A DNA stretch of 11,892 bases from positions 1-11,892 of the forward strand of contig JAEWWC010000257.1 of NCBI GenBank assembly GCA_023396555.1, written 5' to 3'. The translations under genes and the position numbers were made by a program. Positions 1 to 6,747 of this stretch are shown here, piece by piece; positions within the stretch are counted from its first letter, which is position 1, and every line of letters begins with the position of its first letter. Below the pieces are notes generated by a model. It did not search any database. It was given only the letters and a program-made list of their open reading frames with translations, and was not told the DNA's origin. The DNA comes from Bacillota bacterium. GTDB taxonomy: Bacteria > Bacillota > Clostridia > Christensenellales > SZUA-584.

Positions 1-39
1 AACGATATTACCGCGCTGACGGGCGCGCTGGAGGTTTAA
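1..39 (+). CDS. 3' end of upstream pyrimidine gene, probably dihydroorotate dehydrogenase (partial)
   Basis: Frame 1 is open from the window edge and ends with TAA, giving the tail NDITALTGALEV. Only twelve residues are visible, so no domain can be seen. The stop codon lies 2 nt before the pyrE start, and the pyrE ribosome binding site sits inside these last codons, so the two genes are almost certainly in one operon. In many Clostridia pyrE follows pyrD (dihydroorotate dehydrogenase, catalytic subunit), and that protein often ends in a short helix of this kind (a leucine, then a glycine-alanine-leucine run). That makes pyrD the best guess. pyrF or another pyr gene cannot be excluded. Confidence 0.5.
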   Translation, partial: NDITALTGALEV

Positions 40-41
40 AC

Positions 42-611
42 ATGAAGAGAGAAGAGATACTGGACATTTTCCGGCAGACGGGCGTGATGCTGGAGGGGCA
101 CTTCCTGCTGACCTCGGGACGGCATTCCAACCGTTACATGCAGTGCGCGAAGTTGTTTCAATACCCGGACATTGCCGAGAAGTTTGCAAAGGAGCTGGCC
201 GAGAAGTTAAGCGGCGTCGATCTGGTGGCCGGGCCTGCCGTAGGCGGCATCATACTTGCGTACGAGGTGTCGAGGCAGATGAAGGTGCCCAATATATTCG
301 CCGAGCGCGAGAACGGTGCGATGATGCTGCGCCGCGGCTTCGCGGTGCCGCAGGGTGCGCGCGTGCTGGTGGTGGAGGACGTGGTGACAACGGGCGGCAG
401 CGTGAAGGAAGTGATCGATCTGGTGCGCCAGCTGGGCGGTGAGATCGCAGGAGTCGGCAGCATCGTGGACCGCTCCAACGGCACGGTGGACTTCGGCGTG
501 CCGTTTCATGCCGTGCTGTCGATGGAGGTCGTCTCCTATCCACCGGAGGACTGCCCGCTGTGCAAAGAAGGTACGCCCGCCGTCAAGCCGGGCAGCCGCG
601 GCCTAAAGTGA
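42..611 (+). CDS. pyrE: Orotate phosphoribosyltransferase
   Basis: The protein transfers the phosphoribosyl group of PRPP to orotate to give OMP, the fifth step of de novo UMP synthesis, in the cytosol. The 189-residue product has the type I phosphoribosyltransferase fold signature. The PRPP-binding loop VLVVEDVVTTGGSV lies at about residues 108-121 with its two acidic residues intact. An early TSGRHSNRY segment (24-32) and GPAVGGIILAYEVSR (64-78) are also typical. The C-terminus with PPEDCPLCKEG (167-177) matches the shorter clostridial/thermophile PyrE type rather than the enterobacterial one. The ATG is preceded by GGAGG at 30-34 with 7 nt spacing, which fixes the start. It is translated right behind the upstream gene with a 2-nt gap and is the last gene of the operon, being followed by a terminator at about 748-780. 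Confidence 0.97.
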   Translation: MKREEILDIFRQTGVMLEGHFLLTSGRHSNRYMQCAKLFQYPDIAEKFAKELAEKLSGVDLVAGPAVGGIILAYEVSRQMKVPNIFAERENGAMMLRRGFAVPQGARVLVVEDVVTTGGSVKEVIDLVRQLGGEIAGVGSIVDRSNGTVDFGVPFHAVLSMEVVSYPPEDCPLCKEGTPAVKPGSRGLK

Positions 612-651
612 AGTTGTTACAGTATATCTGTGTATGTATAAATGAATAAAC

Positions 652-744
652 GGGAAATGCCAAATGGCATTTCCCTATGGGATTCTCAAGGGACAAGTCC
701 CTTGAGCGGAGGTTCGGAGGTGGAGCCTCCGAGGTCTTAGACCT
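652..744. repeat. Cluster of four consecutive hairpins after pyrE
   Basis: Four inverted repeats lie head to tail in the pyrE-gpr gap. Arms 652-661 and 666-675 form a perfect 10-bp stem with a 4-nt loop. Arms 685-694 and 697-706 are perfectly complementary over 10 bp. Arms 714-720 and 726-732 pair over 7 bp around a 5-nt loop. Arms 732-736 and 740-744 pair over 5 bp. None of the four is followed by a T-run, so they are not ordinary terminators; a true terminator follows immediately. The density of dyads suggests a REP- or MITE-like intergenic element, or an RNA-stabilising 3' structure. Whether it recurs in the genome cannot be seen from this window. Confidence 0.6.
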
Positions 745-747
745 TAA

Positions 748-780
748 AAAAGGATGGATAAACCGTCCTTTTATTTTTCT
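748..780 (+). terminator. Factor-independent terminator of the pyr operon
   Basis: Arms 748-757 and 763-772 pair over 10 bp with a single G-U pair and a 5-nt loop. The 3' arm ends in a T-rich tract, ATTTTT, at 773-778. An A-run precedes the stem, which is the usual symmetric arrangement. It separates the pyrimidine genes from gpr. Confidence 0.8.
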
Positions 781-785
781 GTAAG

Positions 786-819
786 CCTGCAAATACTAAC
801 AGCAATATTGATTTGCAGG
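786..819. repeat. Perfect 9-bp inverted repeat upstream of gpr, overlapping the RBS
   Basis: CCTGCAAAT at 786-794 is the exact reverse complement of ATTTGCAGG at 811-819, with 16 nt between. The right arm runs into the gpr Shine-Dalgarno sequence AGGAGG (817-822). Between and overlapping the arms is AATACTA (792-798), which matches 6 of 7 bases of the sigma-G/sigma-F -10 consensus CATACTA as recalled. No convincing matching -35 is present, so the promoter reading is tentative. The repeat could be an operator or, if transcription starts upstream, an mRNA hairpin that hides the RBS. Confidence 0.4.
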
Positions 820-827
820 AGGAACAC

Positions 828-1748
828 ATGATCAGAACGGATCTGGCCATGGAAGCTGTGGAAAACGCGGGGCAGATACCTGGCGTTTCGGTGTTGAACG
901 ACGAAGTGATGTCTGGCCTCACGCGCGTGCGGGTGACGGTGGAAACTGAGGAGGGTGAAAAGGCTGTCGGCAAGAAACGCGGCACGTACGTGACGCTTGA
1001 AGCGCCGACGCTCGCGCAGGGAGACGCGGAGCTGGATGAGGGCTGCTCTAAGGCGCTGGCCGATGAGATCACGAACATGGCGGGGGACGCCGTGAACGGC
1101 AGCGTGCTCGTCGTGGGGCTGGGCAACAGGCAGGTGACGCCCGACGCGCTGGGACCCGCCGTCTGCGACGCGGTGTTCGTTACACGGCACATGCACGAGT
1201 ATGCGCCGGACGACATAGACGAACGCATCGGCGTGGTCAGCGCAGTCGCGCCCGGCGTGCTGGGCATCACCGGCATCGAGACGGGTGAGATCATCAGCGG
1301 CGTGGTAGACCACCTGAAGCCGTCGCTGGTGATAGCGGTGGACTCTCTGGCGTCGCGTGCGCTGGAGCGTGTTCGTACCACGATACAGGTGGCGGATACC
1401 GGCATCGCGCCGGGCGCGGGCATCGGCAACAAGCGCAAGGCGCTGGACAAGGAAACGCTGGGCGTGCCGGTGCTGGCCGTGGGTGTGCCGCTCGTCGTGT
1501 ACGCCTCCACCATCGCGCAGGAGTTGATGGACACTGCGCTCAAGCAGGGCCCCATAGACCTCCGGATGAACGACAAGCTTCAGAAGGTGCTGGCGGGCCT
1601 GAACGACGTGGACGGAGCGGACCTGATCGTGACGCCCAAGGAGATCGACAAGGTGGTGCAAGACCTCGCGCGTATCATCGCGGACGCGCTCAACATCGCG
1701 CTGCACAAGAACCTCACGCTGGAGGAAACGCGGCGTTACATGCACTAA
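828..1748 (+). CDS. gpr: Spore germination protease GPR (peptidase family A25)
   Basis: GPR cleaves the small acid-soluble DNA-binding proteins (SASPs) when spores germinate. It is made in the forespore as a zymogen and self-activates. The 306-residue protein carries the family hallmarks in order: RTDLAMEA at residues 3-10 (the autoprocessing region), VVGLGNRQVTPDALGP (95-110), FVTRHM (117-122), APGVLGITGIETGEIISGV (141-159), VIAVDSLASRALERV (168-182), a GIGNKRKALDKETLGVPV run, and VTPKEIDKVV near the end. The two aspartates taken as catalytic in Bacillus GPR correspond to D106 and D172. It is shorter than Bacillus GPR (about 370 aa), mainly in the prosegment, an early loop and a C-terminal insert, as is common in Clostridia. 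ATG 828 is chosen because AGGAGG (817-822) lies 5 nt upstream; an in-frame TTG at 813 would lie before that site. spoIIP follows in the same orientation. Confidence 0.96.
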   Translation: MIRTDLAMEAVENAGQIPGVSVLNDEVMSGLTRVRVTVETEEGEKAVGKKRGTYVTLEAPTLAQGDAELDEGCSKALADEITNMAGDAVNGSVLVVGLGNRQVTPDALGPAVCDAVFVTRHMHEYAPDDIDERIGVVSAVAPGVLGITGIETGEIISGVVDHLKPSLVIAVDSLASRALERVRTTIQVADTGIAPGAGIGNKRKALDKETLGVPVLAVGVPLVVYASTIAQELMDTALKQGPIDLRMNDKLQKVLAGLNDVDGADLIVTPKEIDKVVQDLARIIADALNIALHKNLTLEETRRYMH

Positions 1749-1764
1749 AGTTTACACATCCGTC

Positions 1765-1793
1765 CACTATAGTGCGCCATTAATGTATACAAG
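1765..1793 (+). promoter_or_regulatory. Candidate sigma-E-like promoter of spoIIP
   Basis: TATACAAG at 1786-1793 matches 6 of 8 positions of the sigma-E -10 consensus CATACAMT as recalled. CACTATA at 1765-1771 is a weak -35 match with a 14-bp spacer. In Bacillus, spoIIP is expressed in the mother cell under sigma-E, which makes a separate promoter behind gpr plausible. The -35 is poor, so confidence is low. Confidence 0.3.
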
Positions 1794-1834
1794 CTCATCG
1801 TATTGCATAGATTTGATTGAAGGAGTGCAAAACG

Positions 1835-2923
1835 ATGAGAAAAACAAGGGAAACCGATAAGCCGGAAACGGTGCAGGATAAGGAGCCGTCAACCGCTCAC
1901 CGCAGCGCGGCCATGCTGATCAAGGGAGCACTGCTCACAGCCACCGCGCTGTGCCTTGCATTGACGGCCATACTGGTTGCGCGGATAAGCGATCAGTCGA
2001 AAACTGTTGCGTCGGCGGGTGCGTCCGTGCCGGACAAGGCGCTCATCGATGCGTCGGGAGAGGAAGGCATATTTGAGCAGAGCATCATCGATCCGCGGCT
2101 GATACTGTCGCAGGAAATGCCGGTGATATACGGTACGGATATCGAAGAAGTTTATATGGACGATCACGCTGAGTCTCCTCAAGGGCCCGCGACGGACATA
2201 TACTTCGACGTACTGCCGGACGATATCAAGATGGAGATACTGGGGTTCGCGGACGACGCACCAAAGGAATTCCACGTCGGCACGAGTGGTCCCCAGGTAC
2301 TGATATACCATACACACACGACAGAGGCCTACCGTCAGGTGCCGGGGCAGGAGTACGTGGAGGCCGGAGCATGGCGCACCGCCGATGAGCTGCGGTCCAT
2401 AGTTGCTGTTGGGGATGAACTGGAAAAGGAGCTGAAACGGTACGGTTATTCGGTGCTGCACGACAAAACCGATCACGAGCCGCCGTCGCTGAAGACGGCG
2501 TACGACCGATCGCTGAACACGATGGAAAAATATAAAGACGAATACCCATCTATCAGGGTGTTCATCGATGTGCACCGCGATGCCTACGGCGATGAGGAAG
2601 CGGGCAAGAAAGATTTCGTCACGATAAACGGTGAGGAGTGCGCGAAGGTGATGTTCGTCGTCGGCACGGGTGAGAAGTATTCCGTCAAACCCAACTACGA
2701 GTCCAACTACAAGCTCGCGCTGGCCGTGACGAACGAACTGGAGGGCATCAAGAAAGGGTTCACACGCCCGATACGCGTGAAAACGGGCCGTTACAACCAG
2801 CAAGTGTCCGACATGTGCCTGCTCATCGAAATCGGCCATAACGCCAATACGCTAGAGCAGGCTATGAACTCCGCCAAATACGTGGCGAAAGCGCTCAGCC
2901 AGGTGCTGGAGCTGGGCAATTAG
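1835..2923 (+). CDS. spoIIP: Stage II sporulation protein P, engulfment peptidoglycan amidase/endopeptidase
   Basis: SpoIIP works with SpoIID and SpoIIM at the septal membrane, where it cleaves peptide crosslinks and stems of peptidoglycan so that the mother cell can engulf the forespore. The 362-residue protein has a lysine/arginine-rich cytosolic N-terminus, one membrane anchor (about 26-49) and an extracytoplasmic catalytic domain. The family signature is clear: VLIYHTHTTEAY (155-166), IDVHRDA (244-250), TGRYNQ (317-322) and LLIEIGHNANT (329-339). H159 or H161, H247, E332 and H335 are candidate zinc-site or catalytic residues. ATG 1835 is preferred, with AAGGAG (1820-1825) 9 nt upstream; an in-frame TTG at 1817 has no site before it. 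The gpr-spoIIP order is a conserved spore-former arrangement. No terminator is seen between the two, nor in the 25-nt gap to the convergent gene downstream. Confidence 0.95.
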   Translation: MRKTRETDKPETVQDKEPSTAHRSAAMLIKGALLTATALCLALTAILVARISDQSKTVASAGASVPDKALIDASGEEGIFEQSIIDPRLILSQEMPVIYGTDIEEVYMDDHAESPQGPATDIYFDVLPDDIKMEILGFADDAPKEFHVGTSGPQVLIYHTHTTEAYRQVPGQEYVEAGAWRTADELRSIVAVGDELEKELKRYGYSVLHDKTDHEPPSLKTAYDRSLNTMEKYKDEYPSIRVFIDVHRDAYGDEEAGKKDFVTINGEECAKVMFVVGTGEKYSVKPNYESNYKLALAVTNELEGIKKGFTRPIRVKTGRYNQQVSDMCLLIEIGHNANTLEQAMNSAKYVAKALSQVLELGN

Positions 2924-2948
2924 TAGGCATCTTCAATCGGCAGAGTTA

Positions 2949-3476
2949 TCATTTGCGGCGCAGTTTGACCTTTTCAGGCGGCAGGTGCTGGTACACAAGT
3001 GTTCGAAGAATTTCCTCCTCATCCGGCGTGAGAATCCGTTTGGGGATGACAAAGGCCTGCAGTCTGGAGAAGTATATGTTGTACGATGACGGTGACTCCG
3101 TGGCTTTGATCATGTCGAACCAACCGCTCACAGTGTTGCCATATTCCCCGGTTTCGTGCACGCCCGACTGATCGATGGTGATGTCGTTTTCCGACTGCAT
3201 AGCCTTGCTCGACTTGTACTGCTTTTTGGCGCTGTACCGCACGGATACGATGTTGATCAGCGTCACAACAGCTCCTAATACCACCGCGACAACCAGCGCG
3301 GCTATCAGTATCATGGGGTCCACATAGCCGTAATTGGCCAGATCAATAAGCATTATTGCAACGGGCATTAGCACGATGAATATGATCGGCAGGGCTATTA
3401 AACGACCCTTCAAATGAAAGAAGTTGAACGCGGTGTAATCGGCCAGCGTAAGGCGAAACCGCTTTTTGAGTTCCAC
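2949..3476 (-). CDS. YcxB-like two-helix membrane protein
   Basis: The product is a 175-residue protein of unknown function. It has a basic, aromatic N-terminus (LKKRFRLTLADYTAFNFFHLKG), two membrane helices at about 26-46 and 55-77, and a soluble C-terminal part. That part contains NDITIDQSGVHETGEYGNT (97-115) followed by GWFDMIKATES and AFVIPKRILTPDEEEILRTLV (141-161). This layout, especially the VIPKR segment near the end, is that of YcxB-like proteins (a PH-like C-terminal fold). The start is GTG at 3476, with AGGAG at 3490-3486 upstream on this strand at about 9 nt spacing. It is transcribed alone, convergent to spoIIP and divergent from murI, so neighbours give no clue to its role. Its codons look more AT-rich than those of the pyrE-gpr block. 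Confidence 0.75.
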   Translation of the reverse strand: MELKKRFRLTLADYTAFNFFHLKGRLIALPIIFIVLMPVAIMLIDLANYGYVDPMILIAALVVAVVLGAVVTLINIVSVRYSAKKQYKSSKAMQSENDITIDQSGVHETGEYGNTVSGWFDMIKATESPSSYNIYFSRLQAFVIPKRILTPDEEEILRTLVYQHLPPEKVKLRRK

Positions 3477-3512
3477 TAAAGAAATCTCCTTTTACTGACA
3501 TTATTTACACAT

Positions 3513-3541
3513 ATCGTAATAACTAATCGCATTTGCGTCAA
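3513..3541 (-). promoter_or_regulatory. Candidate sigma-A promoter for the YcxB-like gene
   Basis: On the minus strand TTGACG (3541-3536) and TACGAT (3518-3513) are spaced by 17 bp. The -35 matches 5 of 6 and the -10 matches 4 of 6 consensus bases. It lies about 37 nt upstream of the GTG start. Confidence 0.45.
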
Positions 3542-3608
3542 GCCAGACGGCAAGCGGTAGCATGAAATTGCCTGAGCAGATCGAGTATCATAAGAAATTG
3601 TGCGGGTA

Positions 3609-3637
3609 TTGAAACGCTCCCGTCGAAGTAGTATAAT
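3609..3637 (+). promoter_or_regulatory. Strong sigma-A promoter of murI
   Basis: TTGAAA (3609-3614) and a perfect TATAAT (3632-3637) are separated by 17 bp. Transcription would start near 3644, giving a leader of only about 20 nt before murI. Confidence 0.85.
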
Positions 3638-3659
3638 TAACTATCATTTCCGACGGGAG
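3617..3659. repeat. Perfect 9-bp inverted repeat around the murI -10 box and RBS
   Basis: CTCCCGTCG at 3617-3625 is the exact reverse complement of CGACGGGAG at 3651-3659, with 25 nt between. The dyad centre (about 3638) falls at the end of the TATAAT box. The left arm lies within the -35/-10 spacer, upstream of the expected start site, so it would not be in the mRNA. The right arm supplies the murI ribosome binding site (GGGAG). A DNA-level operator is therefore more likely than an RNA hairpin, but no regulator is recognised. Confidence 0.55.
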
Positions 3660-3664
3660 AAAAA

Positions 3665-4453
3665 ATGTCTGACAGCTGCAAACCAATCGGTTTTTTCGAT
3701 TCCGGCGTGGGCGGGATCAGCGTGCTCAAAACAGCCTGCCTCCTGCTGCCGCAGGAAAACTACATCTATTACGGGGACAACCTCAACGCACCCTATGGAA
3801 ACAAAACTGAGGACGAGATAAAACGGCTGACGTTTGATGCATGCAGTTTTCTTTATAGTAAGGGCGTCAAATCCATTGTGATGGCGTGCAACACGGCCAC
3901 AAGCGCCGCAGTGATCATGATGCGGGAAGCTTACAACATCCCCGTAATCAGCATGGAACCCGCCGTGAAACCGGCGCTGGAGGGGAGAAACGCAGGCAAG
4001 GTACTGGTGCTGGCGACACCCGCCACGGTGTCTCAGGCGCGGTACCTCGGGCTGATCGAGCGACTGGGCGCACACGGGGAGGTGCTGAGCGTGGGTTGCG
4101 GCGGCTTGGTGGAGCTGATAGAGGAAGGACGGACAGACGAAGAGAGCATACACAGCTATCTAGCGGAACGTCTGGCGTTTCTGGACGGACAACCCATCGG
4201 AGCTGTGGTATTGGGCTGCACGCATTACTCCTTTGTGGAAGCGCACATCAAAAGCTACATCGACAAGTTTACGCAGACCGACTGCCCGGTATTTGACGGG
4301 CGGCACGGCACCGCGCGCCAGCTGGAGCGCGTGCTGAGGACCAGCGGTACCCTCTGCGAAAACCAGCAGCAGGGGCAAATTCAATATTATTCCTCAAAGC
4401 CGGATTTCAACATGGACACCTTCATCAGCCTATACGACAATTTTATCGGGTAA
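3665..4453 (+). CDS. murI: Glutamate racemase
   Basis: The enzyme interconverts L- and D-glutamate without cofactors and supplies D-Glu for the second residue of the peptidoglycan stem peptide. The 262-residue protein shows both halves of the two-cysteine active site: IGFFDSGVGGISVL (8-21, with D12 and S13), YYGDNLNAPYG (35-45), VMACNTATS (72-80, with the proton-transfer C75) and VVLGCTHYSF (181-190, with the second C185 and H187). Family members usually have threonine after the YxGD aspartate; here it is asparagine, but the PYG that follows is kept. The ATG is preceded by CGGGAG (3654-3659) with a short spacer. The gene is monocistronic in appearance, with its own promoter and a separate promoter for nrdJ downstream. 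No clear terminator follows. Confidence 0.95.
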   Translation: MSDSCKPIGFFDSGVGGISVLKTACLLLPQENYIYYGDNLNAPYGNKTEDEIKRLTFDACSFLYSKGVKSIVMACNTATSAAVIMMREAYNIPVISMEPAVKPALEGRNAGKVLVLATPATVSQARYLGLIERLGAHGEVLSVGCGGLVELIEEGRTDEESIHSYLAERLAFLDGQPIGAVVLGCTHYSFVEAHIKSYIDKFTQTDCPVFDGRHGTARQLERVLRTSGTLCENQQQGQIQYYSSKPDFNMDTFISLYDNFIG

Positions 4454-4467
4454 AATGCAAACTATTC

Positions 4468-4496
4468 TTGATATTTCCTATATATTGTGGTACAGT
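4468..4496 (+). promoter_or_regulatory. Sigma-A promoter of nrdJ
   Basis: TTGATA (4468-4473) and TACAGT (4491-4496) are spaced by 17 bp. The spacer is almost exactly filled by an NrdR-box-like sequence, which suggests that repressor binding would exclude RNA polymerase. Confidence 0.6.
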
Positions 4497-4521
4497 CCAT
4501 TGCATATACATGATAATGTAT
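4475..4521 (+). promoter_or_regulatory. Paired NrdR-box-like operator sites upstream of nrdJ
   Basis: The 16-mer at 4475-4490 (TTCCTATATATTGTGG) matches 12 of 16 positions of the NrdR consensus as recalled (ACACWATATATWGTGT). The 16-mer at 4506-4521 (ATACATGATAATGTAT) matches 11 of 16. They start 31 bp apart, leaving a 15-bp spacer. That equals about three helical turns and is the spacing expected for the tandem boxes bound by NrdR, the universal ATP/dATP-sensing repressor of ribonucleotide reductase genes. The first box lies between -35 and -10, and the second is just upstream of the RBS. Confidence 0.7.
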
Positions 4522-4534
4522 GCAGGAGGATATT

Positions 4535-6703
4535 GTGAACATTTCTGAAAACGCTCGCGTTGTGCTTGAAAGGCGTTACCTGAAAAAAGACGATAATGGG
4601 TGTGAAGCCCCGGAGGATATGCTGCGCCGTGTCGCGTCGTCGATAGCCGCGGTGGACTTGGCTTACGGCGGCGATGTCCATAAAACGGCTAACGAGTTCT
4701 TCGACATGATGGATAGCCTGAAGTTCATGCCCAACTCGCCCACGCTGATGAACGCGGGCCGCGAGCTGGGGCAGCTCTCCGCCTGCTTTGTGCTGCCGGT
4801 GGAAGACAGCATGGAGGGCATATTCGACAGCCTGAAGAACGCCGCCATGATACACAAGAGCGGAGGCGGGACAGGCTTCTCGTTCTCGCGGCTGCGTCCG
4901 GCGGGTGCCAGCGTCAAATCGACGGGCGGAGTCGCCAGCGGACCTGTCAGCTTCATGAAAGTGTTCAATGCATCCACCGAGGCGGTGAAGCAGGGCGGTA
5001 CGCGACGCGGGGCCAACATGGGCATACTGCGCGTGGATCATCCGGACATACTGGAGTTCATCAACTGCAAGAGCGATTTGAAGCAGCTGACAAACTTCAA
5101 CATCAGCGTCGGCCTGACGGAAAAGTTTATGCAGGCAGTGATCGAGGATAAAAAATACGATTTGGTCGACCCCAGAACGAAGAAAAAGGCGGGCAGCGAG
5201 CGCGCGCGCAAGATATACGACGCCATCGTGGATATGGCGTGGCAGAACGGCGAGCCGGGCATCGTGTTTCTGGACCGCATCAATAAGGACAACCCCGTGC
5301 CGGCGGCCGGAGAGATCGAGAGCACCAACCCGTGTGGCGAGCAGCCGCTGTTGCCGTATGAGAGCTGCAACCTCGGCTCTATCAACTTAAACGCGTTCGT
5401 GAAGGACGGTACGGTTGACTTTGCCGGTATCGAGCAGACGGTGAAGACAGCGGTGCATTTTCTGGACAACGTAATCGACGTCAACCGCTATCCGCTGGAT
5501 ATCATTGAGACAACGACGAAGAGCATGCGCAAGATCGGCCTCGGCGTTATGGGCTTCTCGGACATGTTGTATAAGCTGGGCGTTCCGTACAATGCGGAGC
5601 AGGCCGTGCAGCTCGCGCGGGATGTGATGGGAGCTATACAGCGTGCCGCCAGAATCGCGTCGGCGGAGCTGGGTAAACAGCGGGGCAGCTTCCCGATGTT
5701 CGAGCAGAGCGTCTACAAGCGGCAAGGCTTTGAGGCGATGCGCAACGCTACGGTGACCACCATAGCGCCCACGGGCACGATCTCCATCATCGCCGGGGCT
5801 TCGAGCGGTATCGAGCCGGTGTTCGCGATATCCTACGTGCGCAACGTGATGGATAATGACAGACTGATCGAGGTGCATCCGTACTTTGAGCAGGTGGCGA
5901 AGGAGCGCGGCTTCTATAGCCGGTCGTTGATGGAGCAGATCGCCAAAAAGGGCACGCTGCACGGTATCGACGGCATACCCGCAGATGTGACGCGCGTGTT
6001 CGTGACCGCACATGATATCACGCCGGAGTACCATATCCGTATGCAAAGCGCTTTTCAGGAGTACACTGACAACGCGGTGTCCAAGACCGTCAACTTTCCC
6101 AAAGCAGCGACAAAAGACGATGTGCGCGCCGCGTACGACCTCGCGTACAGCCTCGGGCTCAAGGGTGTGACGATATACCGCGACGGCAGCCGTCAGGGGC
6201 AGGTGTTGTCCGTGGGCGGCAAGGACAAGCCCGATAATGAAGACGGCGTACTGACCCCACGTGAACGCCCCGAGATCACTAAGGGTATCACGCAGAAGAT
6301 CAAGATCGGCTGCGGCAACCTGTACGTCACTGTCAACTATGATAGCAACGGAATATGCGAAGTGTTCACCAACGTCGGGCGCGCCGGGGGATGCCCGTCG
6401 CAGTCTGAGGCGACCAGCCGGCTGGTGTCGATGGCGCTGCGTTCCGGCGTGGATGTACAGAGCATCATCGAGCAGCTGCGCGGCATACGCTGCCATTCCA
6501 CGCTGCGGCAAAAGGGCCTTAAGGTGCTGTCCTGCCCGGATGCCATCGGACGCGTGCTGGAGCGGGTGGTGGAGCTGCGCGGCGGAGAAGCGGATGTGCC
6601 ATCAGTCAGCGGCGGCAGCAAATGCCCCGAATGCGCTTCGCCGCTGGAGCACGAAAGCGGCTGTGTGATGTGCCGTTCGTGTGGATATTCCAAATGCGGT
6701 TGA
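4535..6703 (+). CDS. nrdJ: Adenosylcobalamin-dependent (class II) ribonucleoside-diphosphate reductase
   Basis: The enzyme reduces ribonucleotides to deoxyribonucleotides using a B12-derived radical and needs no oxygen and no second radical subunit. The 722-residue protein has the reductase barrel signatures: LSACFVLPVEDSMEGIFDS with C84, HKSGGGTGFSFSRLRP, GGTRRGANMG, NPCGEQPLLPYESCNLGSINL with C267 and the probable thiyl C278, and a late PTGTISIIAGASSGIEP loop. A TSCPD-type domain follows (about 585-660). The protein ends in a cysteine-rich tail (CPEC, CVMC, CGYSKC, from residue 697) that likely forms a zinc ribbon and the mobile thiol pair that re-reduces the active site. There is no ATP-cone at the N-terminus, so dATP activity control at the enzyme level is probably absent. 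GTG 4535 is preferred because AGGAGG (4524-4529) lies 5 nt upstream. An in-frame ATG at 4520 precedes that site and overlaps the second NrdR box. No cobalamin riboswitch is visible in the short leader. Confidence 0.95.
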   Translation: MNISENARVVLERRYLKKDDNGCEAPEDMLRRVASSIAAVDLAYGGDVHKTANEFFDMMDSLKFMPNSPTLMNAGRELGQLSACFVLPVEDSMEGIFDSLKNAAMIHKSGGGTGFSFSRLRPAGASVKSTGGVASGPVSFMKVFNASTEAVKQGGTRRGANMGILRVDHPDILEFINCKSDLKQLTNFNISVGLTEKFMQAVIEDKKYDLVDPRTKKKAGSERARKIYDAIVDMAWQNGEPGIVFLDRINKDNPVPAAGEIESTNPCGEQPLLPYESCNLGSINLNAFVKDGTVDFAGIEQTVKTAVHFLDNVIDVNRYPLDIIETTTKSMRKIGLGVMGFSDMLYKLGVPYNAEQAVQLARDVMGAIQRAARIASAELGKQRGSFPMFEQSVYKRQGFEAMRNATVTTIAPTGTISIIAGASSGIEPVFAISYVRNVMDNDRLIEVHPYFEQVAKERGFYSRSLMEQIAKKGTLHGIDGIPADVTRVFVTAHDITPEYHIRMQSAFQEYTDNAVSKTVNFPKAATKDDVRAAYDLAYSLGLKGVTIYRDGSRQGQVLSVGGKDKPDNEDGVLTPRERPEITKGITQKIKIGCGNLYVTVNYDSNGICEVFTNVGRAGGCPSQSEATSRLVSMALRSGVDVQSIIEQLRGIRCHSTLRQKGLKVLSCPDAIGRVLERVVELRGGEADVPSVSGGSKCPECASPLEHESGCVMCRSCGYSKCG

Positions 6704-6718
6704 CCGGCTTAATAATTG

Positions 6719-6747
6719 TTGTACCTGCGCAATATTTGTAATATAAT
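6719..6747 (+). promoter_or_regulatory. Candidate sigma-A promoter of the anti-sigma-like gene
   Basis: A perfect TATAAT (6742-6747) is preceded at 17 bp by TTGTAC (6719-6724), a half-matching -35. Transcription would start near 6754, leaving an unusually long leader of about 130 nt before the preferred ATG at 6882. The leader contains a bulged inverted repeat (AGCTA at 6764-6768 with TAGCT at 6784-6788) and no other recognisable RNA element. Confidence 0.6.

Noticed and set aside
583..792. A 69-codon open frame on the minus strand across the pyrE-gpr gap
   Set aside because: It spans the hairpin cluster and the terminator, has no ribosome binding site worth naming, and its composition follows the inverted repeats.
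737..1745. Long open frames on the minus strand opposite gpr (279 and 324 codons)
   Set aside because: They mirror a clearly recognised GPR gene in GC-rich codon context, and the translations (Ser/Thr- or His/Arg-rich) match no family I know.
4497..4534. Cobalamin riboswitch upstream of the B12-dependent nrdJ
   Set aside because: The leader is under 40 nt and is taken up by the second NrdR-like box and the RBS; there is no room for a riboswitch.
5387..6511. A 374-codon minus-strand open frame opposite nrdJ
   Set aside because: It is antisense to conserved reductase coding sequence, with His/Arg-rich low-plausibility translation and no RBS.
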